Source of the DNA: Nymphaea colorata
Lineage: Eukaryota; Streptophyta; Magnoliopsida; Nymphaeales; Nymphaeaceae
Assembly: GCF_008831285.2 (NCBI RefSeq)
Contig: NC_045147.1
Location: 17,462,854 to 17,526,853, forward strand
Reading direction: 5' to 3'
Length of the DNA: 64,000 nt
Shown here: positions 36,424-49,350 of the stretch, piece after piece
Layout of the letters: every line of letters starts with the position of its first letter
Position numbering within the stretch: position 1 is the stretch's first letter
Notes under the pieces: generated by a model
The model's input: only the letters and a program-made list of their open reading frames with translations
What the model was told of the DNA's origin: nothing
The model's database searches: none
Made by a program: the position numbers and the translations under genes

Positions 36424-36428
<5 letters not shown>

Positions 36429-36469
36429 GGGTTGATGTGGGCAACAATCACACCAGCTACAATGTGTCT

Positions 36470-36612
36470 CCGCCCTTTGCCTTGCATAATCCATCTCTAC
36501 GTGTTGTTTGCCTAATGTGTACAAGTTAGTATAATAGTTCTAAGGCAGGGGATGATGTTGCTCCTCGAACCAATGACCACCTACTAGCCCGAGCTACTGC
36601 ACCAACCCCGTT
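36470..36612 (-). mobile_element. Possible tRNA-derived SINE fragment
   Basis: On the minus strand a segment resembling an A box (GTGCAGTAGCTCGGGCTAG) is followed by TTGGTTCGAGGAG, close to a tRNA B box. The spacing is that of a SINE head. Its 3' tail was not delimited. Confidence 0.4.
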
Positions 36613-38758
36613 ATGAATATTGATTAATATCTATAATATTATACTTATGAATGAGCAATATGTAACTAAAATTACTTAGGATTCGAGGTAACTCTACAAA
36701 GGTATAACTTTCCATAAATTGAGATCAATTTCAGAACACGGCAACGCAAGAATGGTGAGCATGTGGGCGGCCCACATGTGGTTGGTGATATTCCTCTACC
36801 ACCACAGTGGAGTACCGATCATACAGCTCCATGCAGCTTAATTAGGCTGTCATATATAGTTTTTTCTCATCTAGTTGGGACAAGGACCCCATATATAGTT
36901 TTTTCTCATTAAGATTACATATATAATCCATGTACTCTGCCGTTAGGTTCATCTTGCATTCTATCTTCCACAAAGTCTACTATCTAAGTATGGTCCAGCT
37001 CCACCGAATACAGGTTGGCTCGAACAGAATCCACTCATAAAGCAGAAATTGTCTAATCATCGGCACCACAAAAAGAAATCGTCGGTAAAGATGCCGCTTT
37101 CAGTATAAATTGATCCGTAAAGCAAAAGTGTCTTAAAAATATCATCAATGGCGCATGTACAGAAGATTAGGATCATACAGTAGTGCAAACAATAAACTTT
37201 TAGGCGGTGACCGGATCATCGCTGCCTCACTAATTTCTCAGAGTTGTTGGAATTAAAATCGGCCCTACAGTGCTCCAAATGCGTTGAGATTGGAAGCGGC
37301 AGGTAATTTACACCCTGCAACTGCAATTTCTTCCACAGGATCTGGTGCCAGCGAACACACCACAGATTTAGACAAGCAATCTCTATCACGATTTGATTTG
37401 TCATGTTTGACGCGAAGATTGGGATTCTCTTTTCCGTCGTTTGTTCTTCTACTGTCGTCGCCACCCATCATCAATTTTGTCATTTCTGAAATCCTTGGGG
37501 AATATTTGAAGCAGGCTTTGTTACAGAGGGAGAAAAATTTTGTAGATACCCTTCATGCTTGGCCAAGAATGGTCGCTCTCTCTCTCTCTCTCCCCTACCT
37601 CTGGGGTTGATCATAATCAAATATACCTAATGAAGCTAAATTTCTTAGCTTATAGTACCAAAAAACGATGAGGTGATCTTCCAAACTGTTGTGAGAAATG
37701 ATCCAGAAATCTCCATCGTTCATTTTAATGATCAAGGGTCACAGGCGGTAGGTTAGGTTGTCAGGCCGGCAAGAAAGTCTCTTAGCTTGAACTTTCATCG
37801 ACTAATAAATCGAGAAAAGGACGTCCTTTCAATGATATTAGGGTTGGTTAGTAGAAAAAAAAGAAACTTTTTATAGGAACAAAAAAGAAAACAAAAAAAA
37901 GTTAAAAGTAAAAAAAAAAAAAAACATTTCCTTTCAAATAAAATTCTAAAAAGCCTCCAACCTTTTTTTTAGTGTATATGTCTTGCATGCAGTGTGTGTG
38001 GTGCACACAACTCACTCTCGTTGCACTCTCGTTGGGTTGGGGTCCCAAGCTTGTTTTTTTTAGGTGCCCTGTCAATGTATCCCCATACTAAGATCATGTA
38101 GAGACAAGTTGCACAAGATCACTAGTCGGTAGTGCATGTTCGGCCACCAAACACACCATGTGACTTCTACCGCACCGCGTTTGCCTCTCTCCTAAGGACA
38201 AAATGAGAGAAAAAGAGGAGGGGAGAACTGTCATTTGAGCCGCTTAATACAACCCCTCAGTTCAACTCAAGACATGTTGCTCACATGCCGCAGGCCCGAC
38301 CAGCTATGCTAAGACAAAATATGAAAAAGAATTTTTGTTCGCACATTCTATATTGGCTTTTTTTTTTGTTTCGTCATTTCAGCTGGTACCAGCTAAACAT
38401 GCTTTGGGTCAAACATATTACCATCATGCAACATCAATTTCTTAGTTCAATCGTCGTCTCCACTATGGTCTCTCCTTTTCACAAAAAATGTTGGCATTTT
38501 GCAATGTTTAAGTCATAAAAGAATGTTGGTCTGCATTATTATCGAATGCAAGGAATACGCCAAAAGAAATGCATACAGAAGACACAAAAAGATCATACTA
38601 ATATATATATATATCTATCCATGGATCACTATTATGAACAAATTAACAGCTCGAACTAATGTAAATCACAGGTTAAAAATAAGAGAAGAACATGAGAAAC
38701 CAGAAAAAAAAAAAAAACCTAAGCTAAAGCTGGATAGGTGGACAGCCGCAATCGATCA
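36613..38758. other. Intergenic, no gene recognised
   Basis: It contains a short direct repeat (CATATATAGTTTTTTCTCAT twice, near 36850 and 36890), several A-tracts and overlapping unassigned open frames at 37216-37610. No domain was recognised. Confidence 0.5.
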
Positions 38759-39171
38759 TCAATAAAAGAAAAGAAAGGAAATGTGCAAATAATTAATTAA
38801 ATAAAGAAGGGAGAGTAGAAGGAGGGGCCGAGCGGCCGCCGTCCCCTGCCTTGAGCGAGTAATAATTGTCCACCACATGCATGCACGTGCACGTTCCACT
38901 CGCCGGAAGCACAGCACGTGCGGGGGGATCCGGCACCAACGAGTCCGCCTCTCCTTTTGGACCCTTTTAAAGTTTGTCAGATACCACCGGAAATCTTTGA
39001 TCTCTTCTTCCTGATCATGTCCAGCCCTTCTAATGCAATCCCCATTTTTATTTGGTTGCCTTTCTTCACCACCAATGCGACCATTTCTTCTTTTACAGTG
39101 TAATTGCAGTCGTAAAATATTTCCTGTTTCAGAGCAAAAAAAGAAGGAAAAAAAAAAGAAGGAAAAAAATC

Positions 39172-39940
39172 TTAGCAACATCCCATGGGGGCTCGGCGAG
39201 GGGTCCCCTTCCTTCGTTTCTCCCTCCTCGAACCTGGCGGAGGCTGCTCTTTCCGGTCGCCCGACAGCAAGTCTCCGGCGTCCCGGTCAAGAGAAGGCGG
39301 CGACTGTTTCAGGTATCTGTTGTCCGATATCGCCGCGATCTTCAACATTGCACAAGAATGAAATCAGAGAAGGAGATCTTGAGAGAGAGTGGGGGAGAGG
39401 TGAATTACCTTGCAGCCGAGGGAGCAGTAGCTGAAAGAGTCGAGGAGACTGCGGTCGCAGATCCGGCAGGCGTTGGCGAGGGACTTGGAGGGTCTCATTT
39501 GGGGCCTCTCGTTCAAGAAGATCACCTTTGCGCTGTTGATAACATACGTCTGGATCCCCGATATGTCCACCGCCTTGGGGATCTCGTTCACCCGAACCAC
39601 GTCGTGATACGACGACCGTCTGATCTGCATCAATGCCAAAATGCCCTCTAGGTCAACCTTCATATCACCGTCCATGGCAACTCAACTCCATTCTTTTCTT
39701 ATTCAAAGCCACCAGGCAGCAGCAGAAATGCAAACGATGATGATGGCAGTGATTCTATGTAAATAAATTATGATAAGCTGAAACATTGCGTTTTTTGCAG
39801 GACAATATTGCAACATCCCATCGAGAGATCGAGATAGAGAGAGTTTTTCTTCTTGAAAACCAGCATTAGAAGATGATGATGGGGACTATATCTAGAAAAG
39901 TGTTGATAAGTTGGGACATCGCGCTTTTCCAGGACAATGC

Positions 39941-39974
<34 letters not shown>

Positions 39975-40181
39975 CTGAATGAAGTGATGACCAGGGTGGG
40001 AGGCGAGGCAAGAGGAGCACAAGGCGTCGGTCATGCAGCAGCCAAGGCAGTACATGTTGGTGGGCTCTCCATGGAACCTACAGTTGGAGAAGAATGTGGT
40101 CTCGAGGAGGGGCTTCAGCCATGGAGGCAACAACCCCGCTCCTCTGCGCTCCGTCTCTTCTTGCAGTACTCCTCCACTCAT
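39172..40181 (-). CDS. PLATZ-family zinc-binding transcription factor
   Basis: PLATZ proteins are plant-specific zinc proteins that bind A/T-rich DNA and mostly repress transcription or bind RNA polymerase III parts. Three exons (39975-40181, 39409-39624, 39172-39339) join in phase 0 and encode 196 residues, slightly below the usual 200-250. The first zinc cluster is C.FH..........YCLGCC....CSSC....PGHH, followed by the family hallmark [14 protein letters not shown] across the exon 1/2 junction. The second cluster is [20 protein letters not shown], ending exon 2. The last exon is basic and ends in [14 protein letters not shown], matching the RKG.P.RAP tail of the family. I took the ATG at 40181; an in-frame ATG at 40223 would add 14 residues. 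The second intron is only 69 bp. Targets are unknown. Confidence 0.9.
39730..39970. repeat. Internal duplication and (GA)n tract in the first PLATZ intron
   Basis: A segment around GATAAGCTGAAACATTGCG...GGACAAT recurs about 130 bp later as GATAAGTTGGGACATCGCG...GGACAAT, each leading into GAGAGA-type sequence. It is intronic on the minus strand. Confidence 0.55.
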
Positions 40182-41640
40182 GATGGCTACATCCACCGAC
40201 AATATGATCTCCGTCAACAGCAATGGCGGTATCTATACGGCATCTGCAACCTAACTATGGACAAAGATTCAGGCTATCCCCCTTGTTGAGGCAAACCCAT
40301 TTTGAAATACTGGAGAATTACTAACTGCCGCCCAAATGACTCAAATCTCTCTCTGGTCCTATTAAGGAAACGTTATATTGTGGCATTAAATACTGCGAGT
40401 AATACTCTCTCCCAGACCTTTCTCTCTCTAAATGTAACGGTAGGAGTAAGTAGAGAAAGCGTTATTAAGGAAACAGTCGTTCCTATCTTCTGGTTCTTGG
40501 CCAATGCGAGGAAGAAGACCTTAGACCTTGGTTGTGGAAAATCTTGGAAATGCTACATCTGCAATACTGTGATAAACATGGACCTGGCTTTTGAATAAAC
40601 GGCGTACGCAGGAATTAAAAAGCTTGATTGGAAGAAAAATGTGGCTCTGGTTCCTGATTTCTTTCCATGTAAAATGGAGATGGAGCCCCAATGATTTGAT
40701 GGGTACCATCTTTCGCGTCCCTGTGGAAAGGGAGGGAGCGGCTTCGCTGTGAAAGAGAAAAGAAGTGGAAAAAAATGTAGATGACTCGCTACTGCTTTCT
40801 TATAAAGTAATGGCTTAGATTCTGCTTTGCTGGAAATTTCCATACTATGCATGGCCGAAGTTTCTGGTTGAGAAGAAAAGAAACACGATAAAAAACAAGT
40901 GTTGAGAAGGGCGGGCCCCTGGTGCAGGACCTCTAGCAAAACAACCCATTGAAAGGAGCCAAGATTAATTTCGAGCCCCCATCATGAGTGGGAGAAGGTG
41001 GTCGCAGGGCCCTTCTTGTTTTTAGGGTTAGTTGGTTCTTTTTCTTTGTTTGGCTAAAATAATCCACACCCTTAAGACTTTTTTTCTTTTAAATGTATAG
41101 CCTTTAGTTTTTCAAGAATTTTAATTAACCTAAAGAGTCTATCACAGATGCTTTTAACCATGGATACAAGAATTTTTATTCTTACATAATACCGCATAAC
41201 CAAAATGGGTCTTCATTCTGAAATATTGTACAATAAATCACATTTCGAGTCGTTCTTTGCAAACCAATCATAAGCATGTGGTCCTCTGGTCCGAATTATT
41301 AGAACCAATAGAACATCAATTTCTTTTGGGTTCAGATGACATTTTTATAAGTTGAAAAATGCCGACCATTCATTTTAAGAACCTGTACAAAACATGTTAT
41401 AAATTCATTCATGAAAGCTGGTGTTAACTTGTTCTTAAATTTCTGAGCAAGTTGATTGCATGCGTTCGTATAGTTCTTTTCGAGAAAATGCGACTGCAAA
41501 GGAGTTTTAAACAAGAGGGTAGTGGACATTCTCTACAACATTATATAAGGCTCTACAACATTAAGTAGCCCATGATACACCTTTTAACTCAATGTGGTAT
41601 TAGCTACTCTCTCTTTGTAGCCTGAAACAGTAACAAACCA
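40182..41640. other. PLATZ upstream region and intergenic DNA
   Basis: CT/GA-rich stretches at 40340-40440 lie upstream of the PLATZ start codon and may be promoter or 5' UTR. No gene was recognised beyond them. Confidence 0.45.
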
Positions 41641-41649
41641 GATCATGAT

Positions 41650-41725
41650 AATAATCACAAGATTTGAACCTGCTTGACTGTGAGCCACCTCACTGTTGCT
41701 TTTATAACCCCTTGACGGTAAGCTT
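41650..41725 (-). mobile_element. Possible tRNA-derived SINE fragment
   Basis: On the minus strand GGTGGCTCACAGTCAAGC is followed directly by GGTTCAAATCTTG, resembling A and B boxes, although closer together than in a tRNA. Weak evidence. Confidence 0.28.
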
Positions 41726-42107
41726 TCATGAGATTGAACATGCTACAAGAATTAGGTATAGGCAGAACCACTTCTAATATCGTGAAGAATGCAGGATGAA
41801 TGTTGATTGACAAATATATCTTTCACATATTTAAAGACAGACGCATGATCTTGTTATATTACACATGTGGCGCAGCCCACCAAAGTTATGAGCGGTCAAA
41901 TCTAATTATGTCACTTGAAAGATATTGACATTCGGTTCTTCTAGCTCGTTTTTTAAATTTTAAGGGGAAAACTAAAATACAGGATTCGAGAGGTGTCAAC
42001 ACTTTGCCGGACGCAGTCCTGGATCAAAGAAAAGCCCGGTGCGCCCCCTGTTTCGACGGTGAGATGAGACTGTCGCCCGGTACATACAACACATGGATAG
42101 AGTTGGG

Positions 42108-42250
42108 ATATTTTGAAAATTATTTCAAAAGAGATGTATTTTTTAATATTTTAAGATATTTTGAAAATTATTTAAAAAGAGATGTATTTTTAATCTTTTA
42201 AGATATTTTGAAAATTATTTAAAAAGAGATGTACTTTTTAATCTTTTAAT
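42108..42250 (+). repeat. Three-copy tandem repeat, about 48 bp unit
   Basis: The unit GATATTTTGAAAATTATTT followed by AAAAGAGATGTA and a T-rich tail occurs three times in a row with few differences. Confidence 0.85.
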
Positions 42251-45200
42251 TTGTTTTTGGCCTTTTTTTTTTATCAATCAGATGCATTTTTGTTATTAAC
42301 CATGCACTGGTGCATGAACAAATTTTGTGCATTAATAGGATGTATAACCCGCTTCGCCCTCCTCCCTCTTCACAAACTTAACTTAAAATCAATGCATCAA
42401 AATCGAAGAAGAAAGAGGCAGCCAAATTTATATCCAATGCATACGAACACAGTTGTTTTGTGCTTGTGGAATATGGGAGAGTTTGTATCTAGAGATTTAA
42501 ATCGACCAACTTGAAGCTACTGAGGTCCATATATGTAATGCATCTTATTGAAGAATAATTTGGTAAACCATTTTTCCTCGGCTAAAAGCAGGGGTTGAGC
42601 GGGACTGGTTGGTAGTCAGTTTTTGTTTCAAATTTAAAGGGCGTCAATTATTTGTGCTGCAAACAAAAAGCTACGAAGGTGTAAGCTGAAGCATGATAAA
42701 GATACACTTTGAAGCACAAAAAACAGATCCTATAATTTTAGGGAATGAGGGGGGTGGGTGAAAGTTTCAACTCTCTTTTAAGCGGTAGGATGAAATTATC
42801 CTCCTGCTCGCTTAAAAATAACATACATTATCCATTCACTTAATCTAACTTATTTTTATGCAATTAATGATCTAATATTACACCCTCCCCTCTTAATAAG
42901 CGAAAAAAAGGAAGAAATACTTCCTCCTGAACTCAAAAATTCAACTCAATGAAATAAACGTATGGCATAAATGAGTAATGTCTTTGTAATTTCTTTCCGT
43001 GCACGTGAAATTTCTTCCCGGATGAAGGTAAAAAAGGCGCCTTCGCCGACAGCCAGTTTCCGGTATATAACTTGCAAAAAAAAAAAAAAAAATGCCAGGC
43101 CCATGTTCGCAATCCTGGTGAAAATGTCGGTTTTGAAACGAAATTTTTTGTCCTATAGTTTGGTAGAGAGGGTGACATTAAAGGTGTTGTCGATGGCAGC
43201 CAACCACCCATCGTCGGCCACTAATTCCATTGAAAAATCTAAAGAATGTCCCAATTGCATGCATGGCCACCAGGTCTTTATAGTGATGCCAAATGCAGTA
43301 GACGTCATCAAAGAATTGGTGGGAATTTCACAAAGAAAAAAAAAATGCTACCAAAAAATGCCAAACCTTTGTCAGAAAGGCTCGAAAATCGACATTCTCA
43401 TTACTTTTGGAGTCTGGAATATGGGTGGGGTGCAATAGACCTGTCAATTAAAGTATCGTGATCCTCCCAACTTTTACTATCGAAAGGAGTAACACAAATA
43501 GGAACCAACGACACACCTTTGATATATTTGTCTGTCCAACCAACTATGCTACACCTGTTAAGTTAAAAGACTTAAATAACAAACATGGGGTGATCCTTAC
43601 TATTAGATCTACAAATAACCTATCATACTTCTTGGAATATAGAACATTATACTGATCATAAAAAACATGCATTCTTTTAAGCAGACATTGTTTCTCCTAA
43701 TAGGGCGCCCTTTTAAGATTTAAGAGCTCAACAGGGTTCCATCATGTAGTACTAGACACAAGGTTTTCTTATCCTCGAGATCAAAGTAATATCCAATAGT
43801 AGATGTAAATGGATTAGTGTACCCCATCATCAATCAGATTTCCGATCTGCGTACTTGGATCCAGTAAAGAAATTTAAATTCGATTACTAATAGCAATGAA
43901 GTTTTGTTACCGAATTCGAATCTAAGTTGCACAGTTACGTGAGCTAAATCTGGACTGTTTAGATCAAGAATTATTTATGTTGAGGCAAACTTGGTGTTTG
44001 ACGGGATTGAGACGAAGCCAATTGAACCGTAACCTTGTCTTCTCGCTAATTTTTTACTCGAATGGGTCGACCGTGCCATTGTAACAATGAACAGTGTCGA
44101 CTTCTCTATAAACATATATTTGTTGCCACAGATATCATGTGCAAAATGTGTATGTGCGTCAGCTGCAAATGCATTCAGGGTAGGCACGTGCCCCTCCGAA
44201 CCAAAAACAGCTGGCCGTCCTGGGTCCTTTTTGGTTTTCGAGCTTGTAGTTTCCAGAAAGATAAATTTCCACAAGTATACGACGTATAGATCGGGAAAAA
44301 ATATCTTTGATTTTATTTTATTTTTTGGCTGCTCATGTGAATTTGGTTTTATCGTTCGCTCAAGTATGGCAAGAATAGATTTTCCAATGCATCTCACACA
44401 CTTGGTATTAGCATTCGGGCTTCATCGAAGAGACCCGATATTCAGTTCGGACTTTTATATCGTTTGAAAAATCTATATGAGACCTAGATCCAATTTCCAT
44501 TCAAATTAACAACCAATGTTTTCCCAATATAAATGGAATAAGAATAACGTCTTATCCGATGTATATGAAACGGTTTGATAGCAAGTGCTGGCTTTGATTT
44601 TTTCATTCTGGATATGCTAGCTTGAATTAATCCATTTGAGATCAAGCTAGATCTGTCATGATTCATTGATGAAAGTTTGTAACATATACTTTCATAAACT
44701 GTTGTAGGTTCATGGAACATATCATGGCACATTAGTTGTAATAACTCCAGCACGGGGCTTGGGCCTTAATTATAGTGGTATAGTGGTTTCGGTTTCAAAA
44801 AAGTTACTAACCAAGACAACAAACTACTTAACAACTCTATTTATAAATTCCTTAAATTTTGTCATAAATTTAGATGTATGACTAAACTTTTCAAAGTGGA
44901 GTGTTGCTAGTTCATGGAACCAAATGTTACCATATTCCATTAGCCAAATGACCCAATTGGGAGTTAGGACCATGCATCTTTAAATAGAGAGAGAGAGAAC
45001 CCATAAAATGGAAATATATAACAAAAAATTTAGGGACAAGAAGTCTCCTAACTACAAGAACAAAGCACAAAAACAAAATAGAATAACGGAATATACAAGT
45101 TAGTAGCACAAAAAACATAATAGAGAGAGTAGACAGACGGAGCAGTAGAATCACCCAGCAGTAGACGAAGAACGGCGTTGTAGGCGAATAGTAAAGTGAA

Positions 45201-46515
45201 CATCTCCCTGCACAAGGCGTGCCAAAGAGTCTGACGATGAGAAGGTGCTCACTATTAGAGAGAGAGAATTTTTATAATATTCATGGCTCTAGGAGATCAA
45301 AACTACGATAACAGTGAGCAAAATTTTCTTTTCGGCACTTATGGTGGCAATATCATCCGAATGCTCCCTGCTGGGAGGTTAGGCCTCCATAATTCAATAA
45401 AAGAATTGAATGAATACAATCAGCAAAAGAATAAAACTTCTCCGGATCTAAACTTGGCACAGCTCTGAGGAAGGAAACAGACTGCATCTGCAATAGGTCA
45501 GCCAGCAACTACAAAAGGAAAATACTGTAAAAAACTTACAAAGGAAAGGGAAATCTGTCATCAATGGACTCCTACCCTCTGGCCCCTACTCTCTTTTGCT
45601 CAAAAAAAAAAGAAAAGAAAAAGAAACAAACTCTTTTCCAAAAGAAGGTTCAGCTCTCCTTTCCCCAATTGCATCAACCCTCAAATTAAAGCATATCTCT
45701 TCTATTAATTCACAGTAACATCCTCAATTAATGCGGGCTGAATATGAGAGATTCTTTCATAATAATTCTTATCTTATTAGTTTTATTCGAGATTCATCCT
45801 TTTTTAGTTTTCACGTTCTCTAAATTCATCCCCCACTCTACTCACACAAATTCATCTCTAAGGTTATGACCTATTAGGGAGGACAACAAAATGTTCAAAT
45901 ATAAATATAAAATAGGGGATGATATCGAGGATGGGACATAGAAGTACTTCATTATAATATATAAGGGGCTTCCAGCAAACTAATTGAATAACCTTTTCCT
46001 TTTTTCAGTTGTAGAATAGGATTTTATATAATGAATCAGAAATCAACTATCTAATTCTGTTTTCCATTATTTCATGTATTATGGTATAGTTAAGGGCGAA
46101 ATCATCCTTTTCCTCTATTAATGAACTCATGTTAACCTCTTTAACCTGAAGAAACATTTTGTGATTATAGGCTAGACTCTACACACACACAAATATGGGC
46201 TTCCACGTTCATATGAGCTTAACGAAATCCTTTTTGATGTTGCTTGAGATTACGTAAGTTGAGCTACACTAGATTTAAGAAGACTAAAAAACAAACCCAA
46301 GAAGGTGTGTTAATACATACTACAAGATTAAGCTAAGGACATTAACAACCAGTAATCAGTCACTAAAAGCTCTAAGTCGTTCACTATCTTCTTATATAGA
46401 AGGAAGAGAGAGCCAAATTCCTGTTACTGATTTAAGTATGAGTTCAACCTCAAAACAAAATTCAATAGATTCAAGCTACAATCCAAACAAATTCAGTTCC
46501 AATGCTTGATTGGAT
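42251..46515. other. Intergenic, no gene recognised
   Basis: AT-rich sequence. Overlapping open frames of 126-140 codons on opposite strands at 43975-44467 have no domain that I know, and their mutual overlap argues against coding. Short A-tracts and GAGAGA tracts occur. No transposon ends were found. Confidence 0.45.
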
Positions 46516-47768
46516 AAGTTATTCATGACAAAAGCATATCGGATAACACCCTTTATAATCACATTGATATATAAGCACCCCAATACAGCTTGGGGGTTGA
46601 ATTTCGCTAGAAGTTTGCGTCATCTTGATAATTTTTTTTCTCAGCCCTAATAATAATAACACAAGAGACCGTCTTTGATTCAAAATCAAGAAAGCCAAGT
46701 CAATGTCACGTTTATAAAAGTCTTTCTTAACGTTAACCTTGGAACTTTGAACTTTAATATTGGAAACCTTGAAATCTATTCATGAATTGATTTTTCTGAT
46801 GTAAAAACAATGGCCTAGCATAGTCGGTTGGCCTGCCTGAGTGGCATGTTGTCAATGTATTCTTAATTTGATTCTTGTGGATGCTACTTCTCCGCATTGC
46901 AAATGATGACATGTGTGACACTCAAATTGAAAAGTAGATTGTAGGACCACTCATATATTAAAACAGCTATATACTCTAAAAATAAGGGGAAAGATGGTGG
47001 GCTTCCGCATCTAACTTGGGCGGTGGGTTCCTTCCCACTCACCCGAGAATGGTAACATAAACTTCTTAAAATTTAAATATCTTTTATTTTCAAAAGCTAC
47101 AAACAATCTATACTTTTCATTTGTGAGAAATCATAGATAGATATCTAAGCCTAATGATACACATACATTTCGTAATTAAGGCCGAACGATGGTTAGACAG
47201 AATGTCTAAAAATATATTTGAGAAGTGCCATTTTTCAAGGTGCAACCTCGTGAAAGTGACATGGAGAAGAGTGATTTGGTTGGATTGTGACATAGAAATT
47301 CCCAATTTTTTTTTTCATAGGATACCTTTTTTTCCATTCTTCTTTATAGTGATTTTTCCGATTCCCTTTTTCAATTTCCATAGAAAAATTTATTAAATTG
47401 TTTCAAGAGTTGCATCTCAATCATTCTCGACGCCACGAAATTCATCAAAACGGAAGAAACTTTCTTGAAGTTTCTGATCAAAAGCCAGACTTTGTGTGGA
47501 TTCTCTATCCGCACTCTTTTTCTTTTGTCCAAATTACAAGTCTACGGCGACTCGAACAAAAGGAAGTATACCGCTTTCTCAACTTGCAGTAAACAAAAAT
47601 ATAAGATCGCTATCGGGAAAATGTCCACTGAAATACTGAAAACAGCAGCTCACATATATAGTTACTAAAATATTCAACCATGCTCGTCGTCTTGCTCAAT
47701 TTCTTAACTAATAAGTCAAGGTGGCGGATGATCTACTCTTCGAAGTTTGAGTCCTTGACCAGTAGATG

Positions 47769-47854
47769 GAAATGCCAAAAAACTTACAGAAAGAAACAAT
47801 ATATATATATATATATATATATGTTGTTTCTTTCTGTAAGTTTTTTGGCATTTC
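47769..47854. repeat. Perfect 31-bp-arm hairpin with (AT)n loop
   Basis: Arms 47769-47799 and 47824-47854 are exact reverse complements around an AT-repeat loop of 24 bp. Unit B has only the left arm at the corresponding place (near 52085-52115), so the second arm was added in unit A. It lies about 0.8 kb upstream of ATL copy A. Confidence 0.92.
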
Positions 47855-48362
47855 TGGTCGAAGAAGACTGAGGTTGGTTCCATTTGTTTATATATTAGCC
47901 TGAAAAAAAAGAAGTCGACGGTCGGTGGTGCATAAACCCCTAAAGATTCACAGTGTTGGTTTAGGGGGAGCAAGGCCATCACTGTCACAGTGTTGGTTTA
48001 GGGGGGAGCCTCTGTTGCGCTCTTTCTGAGTAGGAAGTTTCGTCCAAAATGTGTTTCTGAGCAAGTCATTGAACATCCGCTTCTTCCGGTGAGGAGCATC
48101 AGGAGTTTTTACATTAAAACTGATTCATTAAAATTTGCGTCGGTGATAAAATGTCGGCATTTTAACATAATTTTAGCGTAATTTAAGCATAAAAAGTTCT
48201 TCAGAAATCAATACCCTTCAAGAATTTCCGTTCGATTTATCTGAGCCACTCAACTGCAGGCTCGATTCACTCCTCGCCTGCCTCCGGTCTACTGAATGAG
48301 TCGATCTCAGCTTCGCCATGGTTCACCAGAAGGCGAAATGCAATTGGCCAAGCAAAAGAATG

Positions 48363-48371
48363 GCACGTGGC
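48363..48371 (+). promoter_or_regulatory. G-box/ABRE-like motif upstream of ATL copy A
   Basis: GCACGTGGC lies about 255 bp before the start codon of copy A. The aligned place in unit B (near 53128-53140) reads GGTACAAATACGG and has no CACGTG. If it lies upstream of transcription, the two genes could differ in ABA or light response; it may instead fall within a 5' UTR. Confidence 0.4.
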
Positions 48372-48624
48372 GACACTATCGGCAAAACCTGCACCCGTTT
48401 GAGTTCGGGTGATGAGATCGAGACCTGCATGATTTGTCTCCCACTAACAATCCCTCTGGAACCAGGCGCATCTAGAATTGCCCATGGTTTCCAGGAAAAC
48501 GGAATTCGATTTTGCTCTCCCAACTCAGTTCCTGAGTGCTCTCGGATGTCCCCAGCTTGGCCCATCTCTCTTCTCTTCCACGGTCTGGTAGTTTTCCCTT
48601 GCACCATCTTCGTCCTCTGTTGCT

Positions 48625-49350
48625 ATGGGCAAAGATCATCCCTTTTTGCTATCACCACCATCACGATATAGTCGTCTTGTGATAGCGCCACCGCCACGGC
48701 TGCCACTACCGCCACCAGTTTCCCATCATAACCTCGTTTTCTCAAAATCTATTATGGCCATGGTAGCTGTTATTTCAACTGTCCTCCTGGTGGTTAGCCT
48801 CTTTATCACGTCTGTCAGGTGCTACCAGAGAAGGAATCCGCTCCGGAGGGCTATGCAACGGTGGCAGACGCCGCCGCCTGCTATGGATCAGTTTCTGGAG
48901 GTTGAAGAACCGACCAACCCTAGTTGGTACATCAACACGGTGGGTCTCGATGAATCGCTCATAAACTCGATTACTTCCTGCAAATTCAAGAGTGGGGAGG
49001 GCCTAGTTGAAGAAACGGGGTGTTCAGTTTGTCTGAGCGAGTTCGAAGATGGTGACGATCTCAGGATTCTGCCCAAGTGTAGCCATGCCTTTCACCTTCA
49101 GTGCATAGATAGATGGCTAAGGGCTCATGTTAATTGTCCCTTGTGCCGGGCACCGATCTTCGTTAATAACCTTAATTCAGTTTCTGGAGAGAATATCGCT
49201 ACAGTGACCCCTTCAATGGATGCATCATATGCTCTGGAATCGGATGATGGTAGAGAAAGCAACGGCGATCTGAGCAGGAATTCAGATTCAATGGCAGTTG
49301 AAATTGGAGACTCAGGGCGTGAAAATGAAACGGTGGATGGCAAACCTTAA
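48625..49350 (+). CDS. ATL-type RING-H2 ubiquitin ligase, copy A, tail lost by frameshift
   Basis: ATL proteins are membrane-anchored E3 ubiquitin ligases, many linked to defence or stress. This 241-residue, intronless frame has a Pro-rich N-terminus, one membrane helix at about residues 42-65, a GLD motif at 107-109 and a complete RING-H2 at 133-174 (C-x2-C-x15-C-x-H-x2-H-x2-C-x10-C-x2-C). Compared with copy B, one extra G in ACGGTG(G)ATG shifts the frame and stops it within four codons. The homologous tail continues out of frame to about 49720, with further length differences, one of which is a missing segment matching copy B residues around [12 protein letters not shown]. Since helix and RING are intact, a short working ligase is possible; the gene may equally be on the way to decay. 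Confidence 0.8.
   Translation: MGKDHPFLLSPPSRYSRLVIAPPPRLPLPPPVSHHNLVFSKSIMAMVAVISTVLLVVSLFITSVRCYQRRNPLRRAMQRWQTPPPAMDQFLEVEEPTNPSWYINTVGLDESLINSITSCKFKSGEGLVEETGCSVCLSEFEDGDDLRILPKCSHAFHLQCIDRWLRAHVNCPLCRAPIFVNNLNSVSGENIATVTPSMDASYALESDDGRESNGDLSRNSDSMAVEIGDSGRENETVDGKP

Noticed and set aside
37216-37610. Overlapping frames on both strands with charged translations
   Set aside because: No family match and no splice partners were found; both strands are open over the same bases.
43975-44467. Open frames of 140 and 126 codons on opposite strands
   Set aside because: They overlap each other, have no recognisable domain and no splice or promoter context, so they look like chance frames.
48318-48671. 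A 117-codon frame starting at the ATG at 48318, upstream of ATL copy A
   Set aside because: It overlaps the ATL start in another frame, unit B has shorter and shifted versions, and it has no known domain. It is best taken as 5' leader sequence.
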